64,000 nucleotides of DNA. It comes from Virgibacillus dokdonensis (GTDB lineage: Bacteria; Bacillota; Bacilli; Bacillales; Amphibacillaceae). Where the stretch lies: the NCBI RefSeq assembly GCF_900166595.1, contig NZ_LT745763.1:348307-412306 (forward strand). The letters run 5' to 3'. The notes beneath the pieces were generated by a model that searched no databases, was not told where the DNA came from, and saw only the letters and a program-made list of their open reading frames with translations. This document shows, in pieces, positions 8,876-16,482 of this stretch (position 1 is its first letter; the number at the start of each line of letters is the position of its first letter). Position numbers and translations under genes: made by a program.

Positions 8876-9448
8876 ATGAAAAAGGAGTTCCTAAATAGAA
8901 TACATATTATTGGTTCTGTAGGAAGTGGCAAAACAACGTTAGCGAAGGCGCTTTCCGCAAGTTTACATATCCCCTATTATGAATTGGATAATGTAGTTCG
9001 AAAAAGGTCAGATTCTGGTGATATAAAACGGACTGTATCTGAAAGGGATACGTACTTAAAACGAGTTATTCATTTAGATAGGTGGATTATTGAAGGGGTT
9101 CACCATACATGGGTCTCTCCGTGTTTTCAGCATGCGGATTTGATTCTATTTTTAGATACGAATTATTCGGTAAGGAGATTTCGAATAATAAAGCGATTTA
9201 TTTTGCAAAAACTTGGTAGAGAAAAAGCGAACTATAAACCATCGATAAACATTTTAAAAGCTTTGTTGAAATACAATAAGGTTTTTGAAGAAAAAAGCAA
9301 GGATGAAATATTTGCTATGTTAGCTCCTTATAAAAGGAAGTTAATCATCCTCCATGATACAAAGAATATACAACGTTCATTTAACGAATTTTTTCATCTT
9401 CCTAATAGCAATGAACACGAAGCAAACAACAAGCACAAGGCAACATAG
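8876..9448 (+). CDS. P-loop NTPase, topology-modulation (FlaR-like) kinase family
   Basis: This 190-aa protein has a Walker A motif (GSVGSGKTTLAKAL) at about residues 12-25, followed by PYYELDNV and a WIIEGVHHTW segment, and the strand LILFLDTN as the Walker B region. This is the layout of small adenylate-kinase-like proteins annotated as DNA topology modulation protein (FlaR); the substrate is not known. ATG at 8876 has GCGAGGG about 7 bp upstream and is preferred to an in-frame upstream start. The last 72 bp overlap the 3' end of the convergent TspO-like gene. Confidence 0.8.
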   Translation: MKKEFLNRIHIIGSVGSGKTTLAKALSASLHIPYYELDNVVRKRSDSGDIKRTVSERDTYLKRVIHLDRWIIEGVHHTWVSPCFQHADLILFLDTNYSVRRFRIIKRFILQKLGREKANYKPSINILKALLKYNKVFEEKSKDEIFAMLAPYKRKLIILHDTKNIQRSFNEFFHLPNSNEHEANNKHKAT

Positions 9449-10108
9449 GACTAAAGTAAACTGTAATAGTTGTTGTTGATCTTTTACGTAAATGGCGATA
9501 AATGTCCATATATAAACAAGTGGTAAGACAAGGTCTTGATTACGAAGGGTAATTCGAGCCGCTATTCCTGTCACAACCAAAATGACAATGACCGTCCAAA
9601 CGGACTCACTTAACCCTAAAAATGAAGTTATTCCTTCACTTTTTGCATAAGTGAATAGGTTAACTACACTAGCTAAGGATACCCATCCAAAATAAATCGA
9701 AAATGGAATGCGGTCAAGTAAGCCACTGAAAGAAATTGTCCATACGACACGGTACATCCAAATAAGCGTACCTAATAATAAGAGGATAACAATCGTTGAT
9801 AGTAGTATGTTGTCACGAGTGAATGTTAAAATCCACAAACTATTTAAAACAAAATTAATGGGAAGAACAAATTGAAACTCTTTGTATAAGGCAGCTTTGT
9901 CCCATTGAATAAAGAATCCTCGAATGATCCAAATAAACAAAAATAAGTAGATAACACCCCAAATAGCAAAGGCATATCCAGCTGGCTGAATAAGCGTTTC
10001 ATACTGATTGGCTATTTGTCCTACATTGCTCCCAGCGAAATAATTAATCCCAATCATCATAGCAAAGAAAATAAGATACATCATTATAATAAATTTCGAA
10101 GCTTTCAT
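9377..10108 (-). CDS. TspO/MBR-related membrane protein
   Basis: This 243-aa protein has seven or so hydrophobic segments. The first part (ANQYETLIQPAGYAFAIWGV) resembles the tryptophan-rich sensory/TspO-MBR family, with Trp-rich WGVIYLFLFIWI and LNSLWILTFTRDN. It is longer than the usual 160-aa TspO, like the larger Bacillus relatives. It sits in the cell membrane; the ligand is unknown. ATG at 10108 has TTAAGGAGGAAG upstream on the minus strand. It is convergent with, and overlaps by 72 bp, the P-loop gene. Confidence 0.8.
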   Translation of the reverse strand: MKASKFIIMMYLIFFAMMIGINYFAGSNVGQIANQYETLIQPAGYAFAIWGVIYLFLFIWIIRGFFIQWDKAALYKEFQFVLPINFVLNSLWILTFTRDNILLSTIVILLLLGTLIWMYRVVWTISFSGLLDRIPFSIYFGWVSLASVVNLFTYAKSEGITSFLGLSESVWTVIVILVVTGIAARITLRNQDLVLPLVYIWTFIAIYVKDQQQLLQFTLVLCCLVLVVCFVFIAIRKMKKFVK

Positions 10109-10258
10109 GGTATAACTTCCTCCTTAAGGTCATCATATACCAATGTATTTCCTTTTATGCTATCGCTGTAAACAAAATCAAAAAAATCAAAAAAAGTGCG
10201 TTGTCTTGTCCCGAATCATGTTAAGTATAATTAAAGCTCCTGACATTTTTTATAAAGG

Positions 10259-10360
10259 ATTAGAAAAACTTGGCTTACCGTCAAATCTTTATGGCAGAAA
10301 AACGCTGTCGTTTTTCTTATACGAAAAACCATAGAAATTTTATGCTTTTCTATAGTATAA
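10259..10360 (-). repeat. Dispersed repeat family A, inverted copy
   Basis: The element runs right to left: TTAGAAAAACTTGGC at one end, then GCAGAAAAACG, ending with TTTTCTATAGTATAAAA at the other. It lies between the TspO-like gene and the maltodextrin locus. Confidence 0.8.
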
Positions 10361-10361
10361 A

Positions 10362-10388
10362 AAACAGTGGGGAAAAACCCCACTGTTT
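10362..10388. terminator. Terminator after permease remnant
   Basis: AAACAGTGGGG pairs perfectly with CCCCACTGTTT around a short A-rich loop, with A/T runs outside. It serves the minus-strand maltodextrin locus. Confidence 0.8.
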
Positions 10389-10392
10389 CAAC

Positions 10393-10573
10393 TTATTTCA
10401 CCGCACCACGTGTTACATTACCAATGATCCATTTTTGAGCAATGAGATAAACAATGATCATTGGCAATAAGGCAAGTAAATAAGAAGCAAATGCTAAGTT
10501 ATAGTTTGTGCTAAATTCGCTACAGCCGACGAGTAAGAGGACTGCAGCGAGTGAGATGGCTAGAGAAGCAGAT
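10393..10573 (-). pseudogene. C-terminal remnant of a MalG-like sugar ABC permease
   Basis: On the minus strand the last codons of a sugar permease are readable. TNYNLAFASYLLALLPMIIV is followed by YLIAQKWIIGNVTRGAVK and TAA, which matches the last helix and the conserved tail of MalG-type (maltose/sugar) permeases. The frame is closed by TAA near 10573, and only about 58 codons remain. A good ribosome binding site and ATG at 10582 precede it, but in another frame. This fits a deletion that joined the start of one gene to the end of the permease gene and removed the rest of the transporter operon. Confidence 0.75.
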
Positions 10574-10599
10574 TATTCTCATTAAAAATCCCCTTCTTT

Positions 10600-12279
10600 T
10601 TATGCAAGCCTGTATATAAAGGCTTCATATGGATGAAGAGTAAATTGACGAACGGAATGCATCGTTTTCGTAGGCTCGTTCGTGATTAAGATTTCTTTGC
10701 TTTCTGGTACGTTTGATAGTTCACATGTCTGTTGCTGATCTGTAAAGTTACATACGACGAGCAGGGTGTCTTCTTGATGTGTTCTCGTGTAAGCAAATAT
10801 TTCTTCGTTATCTTCAAGTAATAAATCAAATTTTCCGTAGATGATCGTCGGTTCTTGTTTCCGCAAGGCAATTAATTGCTGATAATAATAGAATATAGAG
10901 TTAGGATCAGTAAGGGCTGCTTCTGTATTTATTGTCGTGTAATTTGGATTTACGTTTAACCAAGGTTGTCCTGTTGTAAACCCTGCATGTGGCTTGTCAT
11001 TCCATTGCATTGGTGTTCTAGCGTTATCACGACCGATAGCATAAATAGCTTGCATTAAGTCTTCTTTATGATGCCCTTGTGCCAAGCGTTCATGATACCA
11101 ATTAATAAGTTCAATATCTTCATAATCATCAATGGAAGGGAATTGGACGTTTGTCATACCAATTTCCTCTCCCTGGTAAATATAAGGTGTTCCTTTCATG
11201 CCATGAAGGAGAGTGGCGAGCATTTTAGCTGATTTCTCACGGTATTCTTTATCATTGCCAAAGCGGGAAACTACCCTTGGTTGGTCATGGTTATTCCAAT
11301 ACAAGCTATTCCAGCCTTCATGTTCTAGACCGTACTGCCATTTACTTAAAATTTCTTTTAGATCGGTAAGCTTCCAAGGCATGTTGGACCATTTTCCATC
11401 TGGTCCATTCCAAAGCCCCATATGTTCAAAATGGAATACCATATTCAATTCTTCACGTTCTTCCCCAGTGTAAAGCTTCGCATCCTCGACGGTTACACCT
11501 GGCATTTCTCCAACTGTTAAAATATCATAATCAGCGAGCACTTTTTGATTCATTTCCTGTAAAAATTCATGAATACGCGGTCCATTCATATGAAATTCAA
11601 ATGCGGAAACAAGTTCTTTACCTGGATCTGGTTCGCGTTCAGGCATGGTTTGATCTTTCGATATTAAGTTGATCACATCCATACGAAAACCATCTATTCC
11701 TTTATCTAACCACCAGCGCATCATTTGGTACACGTCGTTACGGACATCTGGGTTTTCCCAATTTAAATCAGGTTGCTTTTCGCTGAACATATGCAGAAAA
11801 TATTCATCCGTTGCCTCATCATATTTCCATGCAGAGCCGCTGAATGCGGATTCCCAATTCGTCGGTGGTTGCCCATTTTCTTTTCCTTTTTTCCAAATAT
11901 AATAATCTCTTTTTGGATGATTTTTACTTGATCTTGACTCGACAAACCAAGCATGTTCATCGGATGTGTGATTCACTACAAGATCCATTACGATTTTAAG
12001 TCCGCGTTTATGTGCTTCTTCAAGCAATGTATCAAAGTCTTCCATCGTTCCGAATTCATCCATGATTTTTTGGTAATCACGAATATCATAACCATTATCA
12101 TCATTTGGGGAATCGTACACAGGGGATAGCCAAATGACATCGATTCCAAGTTTTCTCAAGTAGTCTAGTTTTTGAATAATTCCTTGTATATCTCCAATTC
12201 CATCACCGTTGCTATCATGAAAGCTACGTGGATAGATTTGATAAACGACGCTTTCTTTCCACCAATTATTTTGTGTCAT
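10600..12279 (-). CDS. malL: Oligo-1,6-glucosidase / alpha-glucosidase (GH13)
   Basis: This 559-aa cytoplasmic GH13 enzyme hydrolyses alpha-1,6 or alpha-1,4 ends of malto-oligosaccharides. Motifs in order: WWKESVVYQIYPRSF start; DLVVNHTSDEH near residue 100; nucleophile Asp in GFRMDVI near 199; acid/base Glu in TVGEMPG near 256; NHDQPR near 330. Length matches MalL. ATG is preceded by AGGAAGG. A LacI-type operator lies upstream at 12303. It is flanked by the LacI-type gene and a permease remnant, so it is what is left of a maltodextrin locus. Confidence 0.93.
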   Translation of the reverse strand: MTQNNWWKESVVYQIYPRSFHDSNGDGIGDIQGIIQKLDYLRKLGIDVIWLSPVYDSPNDDNGYDIRDYQKIMDEFGTMEDFDTLLEEAHKRGLKIVMDLVVNHTSDEHAWFVESRSSKNHPKRDYYIWKKGKENGQPPTNWESAFSGSAWKYDEATDEYFLHMFSEKQPDLNWENPDVRNDVYQMMRWWLDKGIDGFRMDVINLISKDQTMPEREPDPGKELVSAFEFHMNGPRIHEFLQEMNQKVLADYDILTVGEMPGVTVEDAKLYTGEEREELNMVFHFEHMGLWNGPDGKWSNMPWKLTDLKEILSKWQYGLEHEGWNSLYWNNHDQPRVVSRFGNDKEYREKSAKMLATLLHGMKGTPYIYQGEEIGMTNVQFPSIDDYEDIELINWYHERLAQGHHKEDLMQAIYAIGRDNARTPMQWNDKPHAGFTTGQPWLNVNPNYTTINTEAALTDPNSIFYYYQQLIALRKQEPTIIYGKFDLLLEDNEEIFAYTRTHQEDTLLVVCNFTDQQQTCELSNVPESKEILITNEPTKTMHSVRQFTLHPYEAFIYRLA

Positions 12280-12302
12280 GAAAACCTTCCTTTTCTGTTA
12301 AG

Positions 12303-12316
12303 GTTAAACGTTTACT
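12303..12316. promoter_or_regulatory. LacI-type operator upstream of malL
   Basis: TTAAACGTTTA is a palindrome with central CG, typical of LacI/GalR-family sites, about 24 bp upstream of malL. The same core occurs upstream of the LacI-family gene at 13659, so the regulator probably controls both. Confidence 0.8.
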
Positions 12317-12321
12317 CTACT

Positions 12322-12378
12322 GCTAGAAAACTTGGCTTGTCGCCAAACCTTATGCGAAAGCCTTCGTTAAAAAGAAAA
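12322..12378 (-). repeat. Dispersed repeat family A, inverted partial copy
   Basis: CTAGAAAACTTGGCTTGTCGCCAA is the inverted right end of family A, followed by GCGAAAGCCTTCGTT. Confidence 0.65.
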
Positions 12379-12429
12379 GATGAGCTTGTTATATTTAAAG
12401 ATAGAGTAGCTTGTGTAGGTATAATAATT

Positions 12430-12640
12430 GAATAGCCACGTCCGGCGCATTCGCCCAGCAACTAGGCGACTTCACTCCATTACACATAAGTCATCATCGG
12501 TTCATTGCTAAGGGGGAGGCTGACTAAAAACGGGTATGCCGAACGACGTCGGCATACCACTTGTTTCGTGGCATGAACCGACATCTTTCATTGGTTCGTT
12601 ACAGTCGCTACGTTGCTAAACTACGCCTCGAGCCTTTGTC
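12430..12640 (+). repeat. Dispersed repeat family B, copy 1
   Basis: It runs from GCCACGTCCGGC through CAGCAACTAGGCGACTTCACT and CATCATCGGTTC to GCTACGTTGCTAAAC and GAGCCTTTGTC. It overlaps the 3' end of the LacI-family gene: the last codons and the stop of that gene are repeat sequence. The left end common to other copies is missing. Confidence 0.85.
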
Positions 12641-13641
12641 TTTTTCACCGATTCTCTTTCAATTATTTTGTGTTTCATGATGATCGAATCTGTTTTTTCT
12701 CCTATAATACACTGGCATAACAACTCTCCAGCACGATACCCCATCACGTCAAACTCCTGAGAGACAGTAGTTAATGAAGGAACAGTCATCGCAGCTAACT
12801 TGGTATTATCATAGCCAATAACGGATACATCTTCAGGGACACGTATTCCTTGTGCATTTGCTTCAGAAATAACACCAGCCGCCATTTCATCACTTGCTGC
12901 AACAATTGCAGTTATCTCTGGGTGGTTTTTCATGATGGAACGAAATGCATGTTTGCCATCTTCAAAATAGAAGGCGTTACTCCAACTAATCTGTGATGAT
13001 TTACAAGGGAGATTTGCGTCGGTTAATGCTTGCTTAAAGCCCTCCATCCGAGGCGTACCTGCAATTGAATCATGAGGCGGACCACTAACCATAGCGAGTT
13101 TTGTATGCCCATGCTTAATTAAGTAATTCGTAGCATCGTAGGTAGCTTTTAGATCATCGACTTTTATTTCCGGTATGTTCTCTAGATCAGATATTCCCGA
13201 TAAAGTGACAAAAGGAACACTCATTTGCTTAACATTTTTTTGGAAATTTTTCGTCAGCCTTTCACTTGCAAATATAACGCCCTCCACCTGTTTTTCATAG
13301 AGCAATTGTAAATAGTGCTTTGTTTTATCAGGATCAGACAATGTATTACAGACAAATACACTCTTCCCGTAAACTTGCGCAGCCGCCTCTATTCCATGTA
13401 GCATTTCTGCACTGACCATTCCAGACACCGCAGGAAACAGCACTCCTATTGTTCCGCTTTCATTGTTAATCAAGCTACGGGCAATGGCATTTGGGAAGTA
13501 TCCCATCTGTTCAATCGTTTGCATTACATGCTGCTTTGTTTTATCAGAGTAGCCCTTTCCCGTATTATTTAAAATCCGAGATACTGTCGCAATAGACACA
13601 TTGGCTTCTCTAGCAACATCTTTTATCGTTGATTTTTTCAT
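12616..13641 (-). CDS. LacI-family regulator of the maltodextrin locus
   Basis: This 341-aa repressor has an N-terminal helix-turn-helix (STIKDVAREANVSIATVSRI), a hinge near residue 50-60 (YFPNAIARSL), and a periplasmic-binding-like sugar domain (GTIGVLFPAVSGM to VPSLTTVSQEF). Palindromes with CG centres upstream of this gene and of malL are its likely operators, so it probably represses malL and itself until a maltodextrin signal binds. The last residues (KTKARGVV) and the stop are encoded by family B repeat DNA, so the native C-terminus has been replaced; the change falls after the folded domain. Confidence 0.9.
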   Translation of the reverse strand: MKKSTIKDVAREANVSIATVSRILNNTGKGYSDKTKQHVMQTIEQMGYFPNAIARSLINNESGTIGVLFPAVSGMVSAEMLHGIEAAAQVYGKSVFVCNTLSDPDKTKHYLQLLYEKQVEGVIFASERLTKNFQKNVKQMSVPFVTLSGISDLENIPEIKVDDLKATYDATNYLIKHGHTKLAMVSGPPHDSIAGTPRMEGFKQALTDANLPCKSSQISWSNAFYFEDGKHAFRSIMKNHPEITAIVAASDEMAAGVISEANAQGIRVPEDVSVIGYDNTKLAAMTVPSLTTVSQEFDVMGYRAGELLCQCIIGEKTDSIIMKHKIIERESVKKTKARGVV

Positions 13642-13658
13642 GCTTATCTTCCTTATAG

Positions 13659-13672
13659 AGTAAACGTTTACT
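13659..13672. promoter_or_regulatory. LacI-type operator upstream of the regulator gene
   Basis: AGTAAACGTTTACT is a perfect 14-bp palindrome 18 bp upstream of the start codon, matching the site before malL. Autoregulation is the likely role. Confidence 0.85.
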
Positions 13673-14020
13673 TCATTTTAGCGGATGCTAGCGTGGCTGT
13701 CAATAAGAATTAGATGCAACGGAGAAAATTGCTAGTTCCAGCTTGGAAGTCGCTCATGATTGCTGTAAAAACGCTCGCTCACGCCCGGAAATCGCTCATC
13801 CCCGTACAGAAAGTCTCAAATTCATAGACTTAGTCTTACCTTATACATGTCTTACATCGTATCCTTGAAAAAGTTTTGCAAAATGTTCGTTGCAAAGCTT
13901 CCTTTATAACCCAATCTGTATTAGATGATTAACATAATGTCCAATCACTCCATATGTATTGTTAATAATTTAATCTTGTAAAGAATAATATATTTTCCTT
14001 AAGAAAGGAGGAGGGATGTA
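13673..14020. other. Gene-free stretch with decayed CGCTC half-repeats
   Basis: At 13730-13806 four spaced copies of a CGCTC-containing half-unit (AAGTCGCTCATGATTGCTG, AAACGCTCGCTCACGCCCGG, AAATCGCTCATCCCCG and a weaker one) resemble the array at 1984. From about 13860 begins the upstream flank of the first Cys-rich gene, which is repeated before the second gene at about 14905. Confidence 0.6.
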
Positions 14021-14731
14021 ATGTCCTCTAAAAAACGTTTGGGTAGTGTTGAAATGACTGGTAACCAATGCAAAAAACAAAAACCTAATAAGTATGATTG
14101 CTATAAAGATGATTGTTGCAAACAAGCAACTTGTAATTGTGATTTTAAAAAGCAAGAACTTAAGGCAACTAAGCTAGATAGTGATTGTTTTTTAGTCAAT
14201 TCTTTGGTAGGTACGAAAACGGTTCAAAAGGTAGCGGAAATATCTCTACCACTCACCTTGTTTGAAGGAGTAAGTACGACAAATATTCTCTCTATTAATG
14301 TTGTACCTAATTTAAGTGCAATTATACAAAATGTTACAGTGATCAAAGATAAAGTCGTTAATATTGGAATAGTACCTGCAGATATTAGTATAACAACTAT
14401 AGGTGGGGATGTAGTCGGTATTGTTGGTGGCGTAGCAAATATTCCATTTCAAGCGCATACCGATTTTCCAGGCGCTTGTCCGGAAGATATGGTAGAGGAA
14501 TCTCCATTAGAAATCGAAGGAATTTTCAGTCAAGAAGGTATATCATTGGTTGCCACAACTGGAGAAGCACTCATTACTGGCATTTTAGTAAAAATTATAT
14601 TACGCACAACTATTACAGTTACTCGTCCAGTGATTAAGGATGCTGAAGGTAAGTTTTGTGATGTAAATCCGAATCGTTGTAAAGCAGAAGATGGACCTCC
14701 ATCATTTACTTTCTTGTCTAATAATGAATAG
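14021..14731 (+). CDS. Cys-rich putative spore-surface protein, paralogue 1
   Basis: This 236-aa protein was not identified with certainty. The N-terminal 50 residues are basic and Cys-rich (CYKDDCCKQATCNCDFKKQE). The rest is a predicted beta-rich domain with LVGTKTVQKVAEISLPLTLF, FQAHTDFPGACPEDMV and VKIILRTTITVTRPVIKDA. The KVAEISLPL and TTITVTR strands recall SPOCS/DUF3794-type spore coat domains, which is an inference. No signal peptide or membrane span is seen. ATG follows AGAAAGGAGGAGGG. It has a paralogue 340 bp downstream with the same upstream flank and terminator. Confidence 0.7.
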   Translation: MSSKKRLGSVEMTGNQCKKQKPNKYDCYKDDCCKQATCNCDFKKQELKATKLDSDCFLVNSLVGTKTVQKVAEISLPLTLFEGVSTTNILSINVVPNLSAIIQNVTVIKDKVVNIGIVPADISITTIGGDVVGIVGGVANIPFQAHTDFPGACPEDMVEESPLEIEGIFSQEGISLVATTGEALITGILVKIILRTTITVTRPVIKDAEGKFCDVNPNRCKAEDGPPSFTFLSNNE

Positions 14732-14752
14732 TTATAATTTATTCCTACCGTT

Positions 14753-14790
14753 GAATCGGCACACTGTTTAAAAGTGCTGCCGATTTTATT
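14753..14790 (+). terminator. Terminator after paralogue 1
   Basis: AATCGGCAC pairs with GTGCTGCCGATT (one bulge), followed by a T-rich run. A near copy follows paralogue 2. Confidence 0.8.
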
Positions 14791-15070
14791 TTAATATGTT
14801 TTTTTAAAGTACATTCCGAGGTATAACTGCATTTAAATCATGAGGTCACCCACTCACCATTACTAGCTTATATGCCTATGTTTTATTAAGTAATTTGTAT
14901 CTTTGAAAAAGCTTTGCAAGATGTCGTCGTAAAGTTTCCTTATATCCTAATTTATAATTAGAGTATTAACATAATGTTTCAAAAGTCCAATCACTCGGTA
15001 AATTTTTTTAATAGTATAATCTTGTAAAGAATATTATATATATTTTCCTTAAGAAAGGAGGGAGGATGTA

Positions 15071-15796
15071 ATGTCCTCTAAAAAACGTTTCAATAGTGTT
15101 GTAATGGTTGGAAACCAATGTAAAAAACACAAACCTAATAATAAAAAGCATGATTGCTATAAAGATGATTTTAAATATGATTGTTGCAAACAAGCAAGTT
15201 GTAATTGTAATTTTAAAAAGCCACAACTTAAAGCAACGAAGCTAGACAGCGATTGCTTTCTAATCAATTCTTTGGTAGGTACGAAAACCGTTCAAAAGGT
15301 AGCGGAAATATCTCTGCCACTTACCTTATTTCCTGGAGTAGATTTGAGCAATTTGCTCTCTATTAATGTTGTGCCAAATCTAGACGCAGTTACACAAAAC
15401 GCTACCGTCATCAAAGATAAAGTCGTTAACATCGGATTATTACCTACAAACATTAGTGTAACAGCTGTAGGTGGGGATGTAGTTGATATTGGCGTAGTAG
15501 ATATTCCATTTCAAGCGCATACCGATTTCCCAGGCGCTTGTCCAGAAGATATGGTTCAGGAAACGCCATTAGAAGTTGAAGGGATTTTCAATCAAGAAGG
15601 TATATCATTGGTGGATACAACTGGCACTGAGATTGTTGATGGTATTTTAGTTAAAGTTGTGTTGCGCACTACAATTACAGTTACCCGGCAAGTGATTAAG
15701 GATGCTGAGGGCAATTTTTGTGATCTAAATCAGAATCGTTGTGAAACAACTGGTAATCTACCATCATTTACTTTCCCACCATCGGGCAATGGGTAA
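15071..15796 (+). CDS. Cys-rich putative spore-surface protein, paralogue 2
   Basis: The 241-aa protein is a close paralogue of the one at 14021, sharing most of its beta-rich domain, for example LVGTKTVQKVAEISLPLTLF and FQAHTDFPGACPEDMV. The N-terminal Cys/Lys-rich segment is longer because of an inserted KKHDCYKDDFKYDCCKQASC-like stretch. The upstream 110-130 bp and the terminator are also duplicated, so the unit of duplication was the whole transcription unit, about 1.05 kb. A conserved TTAACATAATGT in both upstream flanks could be a sigma-K-type -10 region (CATA-N3-T). Spore-surface function is inferred. Confidence 0.7.
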   Translation: MSSKKRFNSVVMVGNQCKKHKPNNKKHDCYKDDFKYDCCKQASCNCNFKKPQLKATKLDSDCFLINSLVGTKTVQKVAEISLPLTLFPGVDLSNLLSINVVPNLDAVTQNATVIKDKVVNIGLLPTNISVTAVGGDVVDIGVVDIPFQAHTDFPGACPEDMVQETPLEVEGIFNQEGISLVDTTGTEIVDGILVKVVLRTTITVTRQVIKDAEGNFCDLNQNRCETTGNLPSFTFPPSGNG

Positions 15797-15817
15797 CTAA
15801 GGTGGTCGATAACCGTT

Positions 15818-15856
15818 AAATCGGCACACTTCCTAAAAGTGCTGCCGATTTGTTTT
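15818..15856 (+). terminator. Terminator after paralogue 2
   Basis: AAATCGGCAC pairs with GTGCTGCCGATTT with a T-rich tail; it is a duplicate of the terminator at 14753. Confidence 0.8.
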
Positions 15857-16014
15857 AAGACGTGTTTAAAGAGTACATAATTAGCCGCCTCACCCCAGCT
15901 AGAAAGTCTCCTATGTTGTCATCTTTACTCTATTATTTCGAGCTTTATTAATGTGATTTTTCCAACATTGCCTATTGCATTATTTTACGTTTTGGTGTAG
16001 CATTATTAAAAATT

Positions 16015-16270
16015 AAGTGATTATAAAAGCAATGAAGAGGATATGCATTATTTTTACAGCTAGCAGAGAGGGAAGAGAAGGTGAGAGCTTCCTAGTCATG
16101 GAAAATAGTGTACCGCCTCATAAGCTGTGTTGGGGAAATACGAGTAACCAACGCCGTATTGCTACGTTACAGCATATGGAGTCAAGCAGAAGAGATCGTT
16201 GCTTGGAAAATTAGGTGGAACCACGGATAACACATTCGTCCTTATATAGAGGATGCGTGTGTTTTTTATT
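16015..16270 (+). promoter_or_regulatory. T-box riboswitch leader for threonyl-tRNA synthetase
   Basis: Landmarks in order: AGAGAGGG (stem I internal-loop motif) near 16064, a probable specifier ACC (Thr codon) at 16112-16114, the T-box AGGTGGAACCACGG at 16213-16226, and a terminator with stem ACACATTCGTCC/GGATGCGTGTGT ending in a T-run at 16265. Uncharged tRNA-Thr would pair with the specifier and the T-box bulge and favour the antiterminator. A 65-codon ORF over the same bases is not a gene. The specifier assignment is by pattern, not by full folding. Confidence 0.85.
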
Positions 16271-16352
16271 TGCACTATAGGAAGTATGAAATTTTGTGGT
16301 TTACTGCACAAGACAAACACATAAGCTTTCGCCATAAAAATGGAAAAAATTA
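16269..16352 (+). repeat. Dispersed repeat family A between T-box and thrS
   Basis: TTTGCACTATAGGAAGTATG begins right after the T-run of the T-box terminator. The copy then runs through CTTTCGCCATAAAAATGG. It lengthens the distance from the T-box terminator to thrS. Confidence 0.75.
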
Positions 16353-16482
16353 GACTTCATTACATTGCTAATCTTGAAGCTAAAAGAGATGGTAGCTACG
16401 TTTTTTAGGTGGAAAAGCACTTATATAGATGCCCGCACAGGGTTAATGTAAAATGTTCATTCATTCAAGGAGGTTGCTGATC

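Noticed and set aside
16017..16214. 65-codon ORF before thrS
   Set aside because: It lies over the T-box leader RNA, has no ribosome binding site and no protein features.
16388..16440. Second T-box riboswitch
   Set aside because: Only an AGGTGG-like core is visible; no stem I, specifier or terminator could be built, so it is not listed as a feature.
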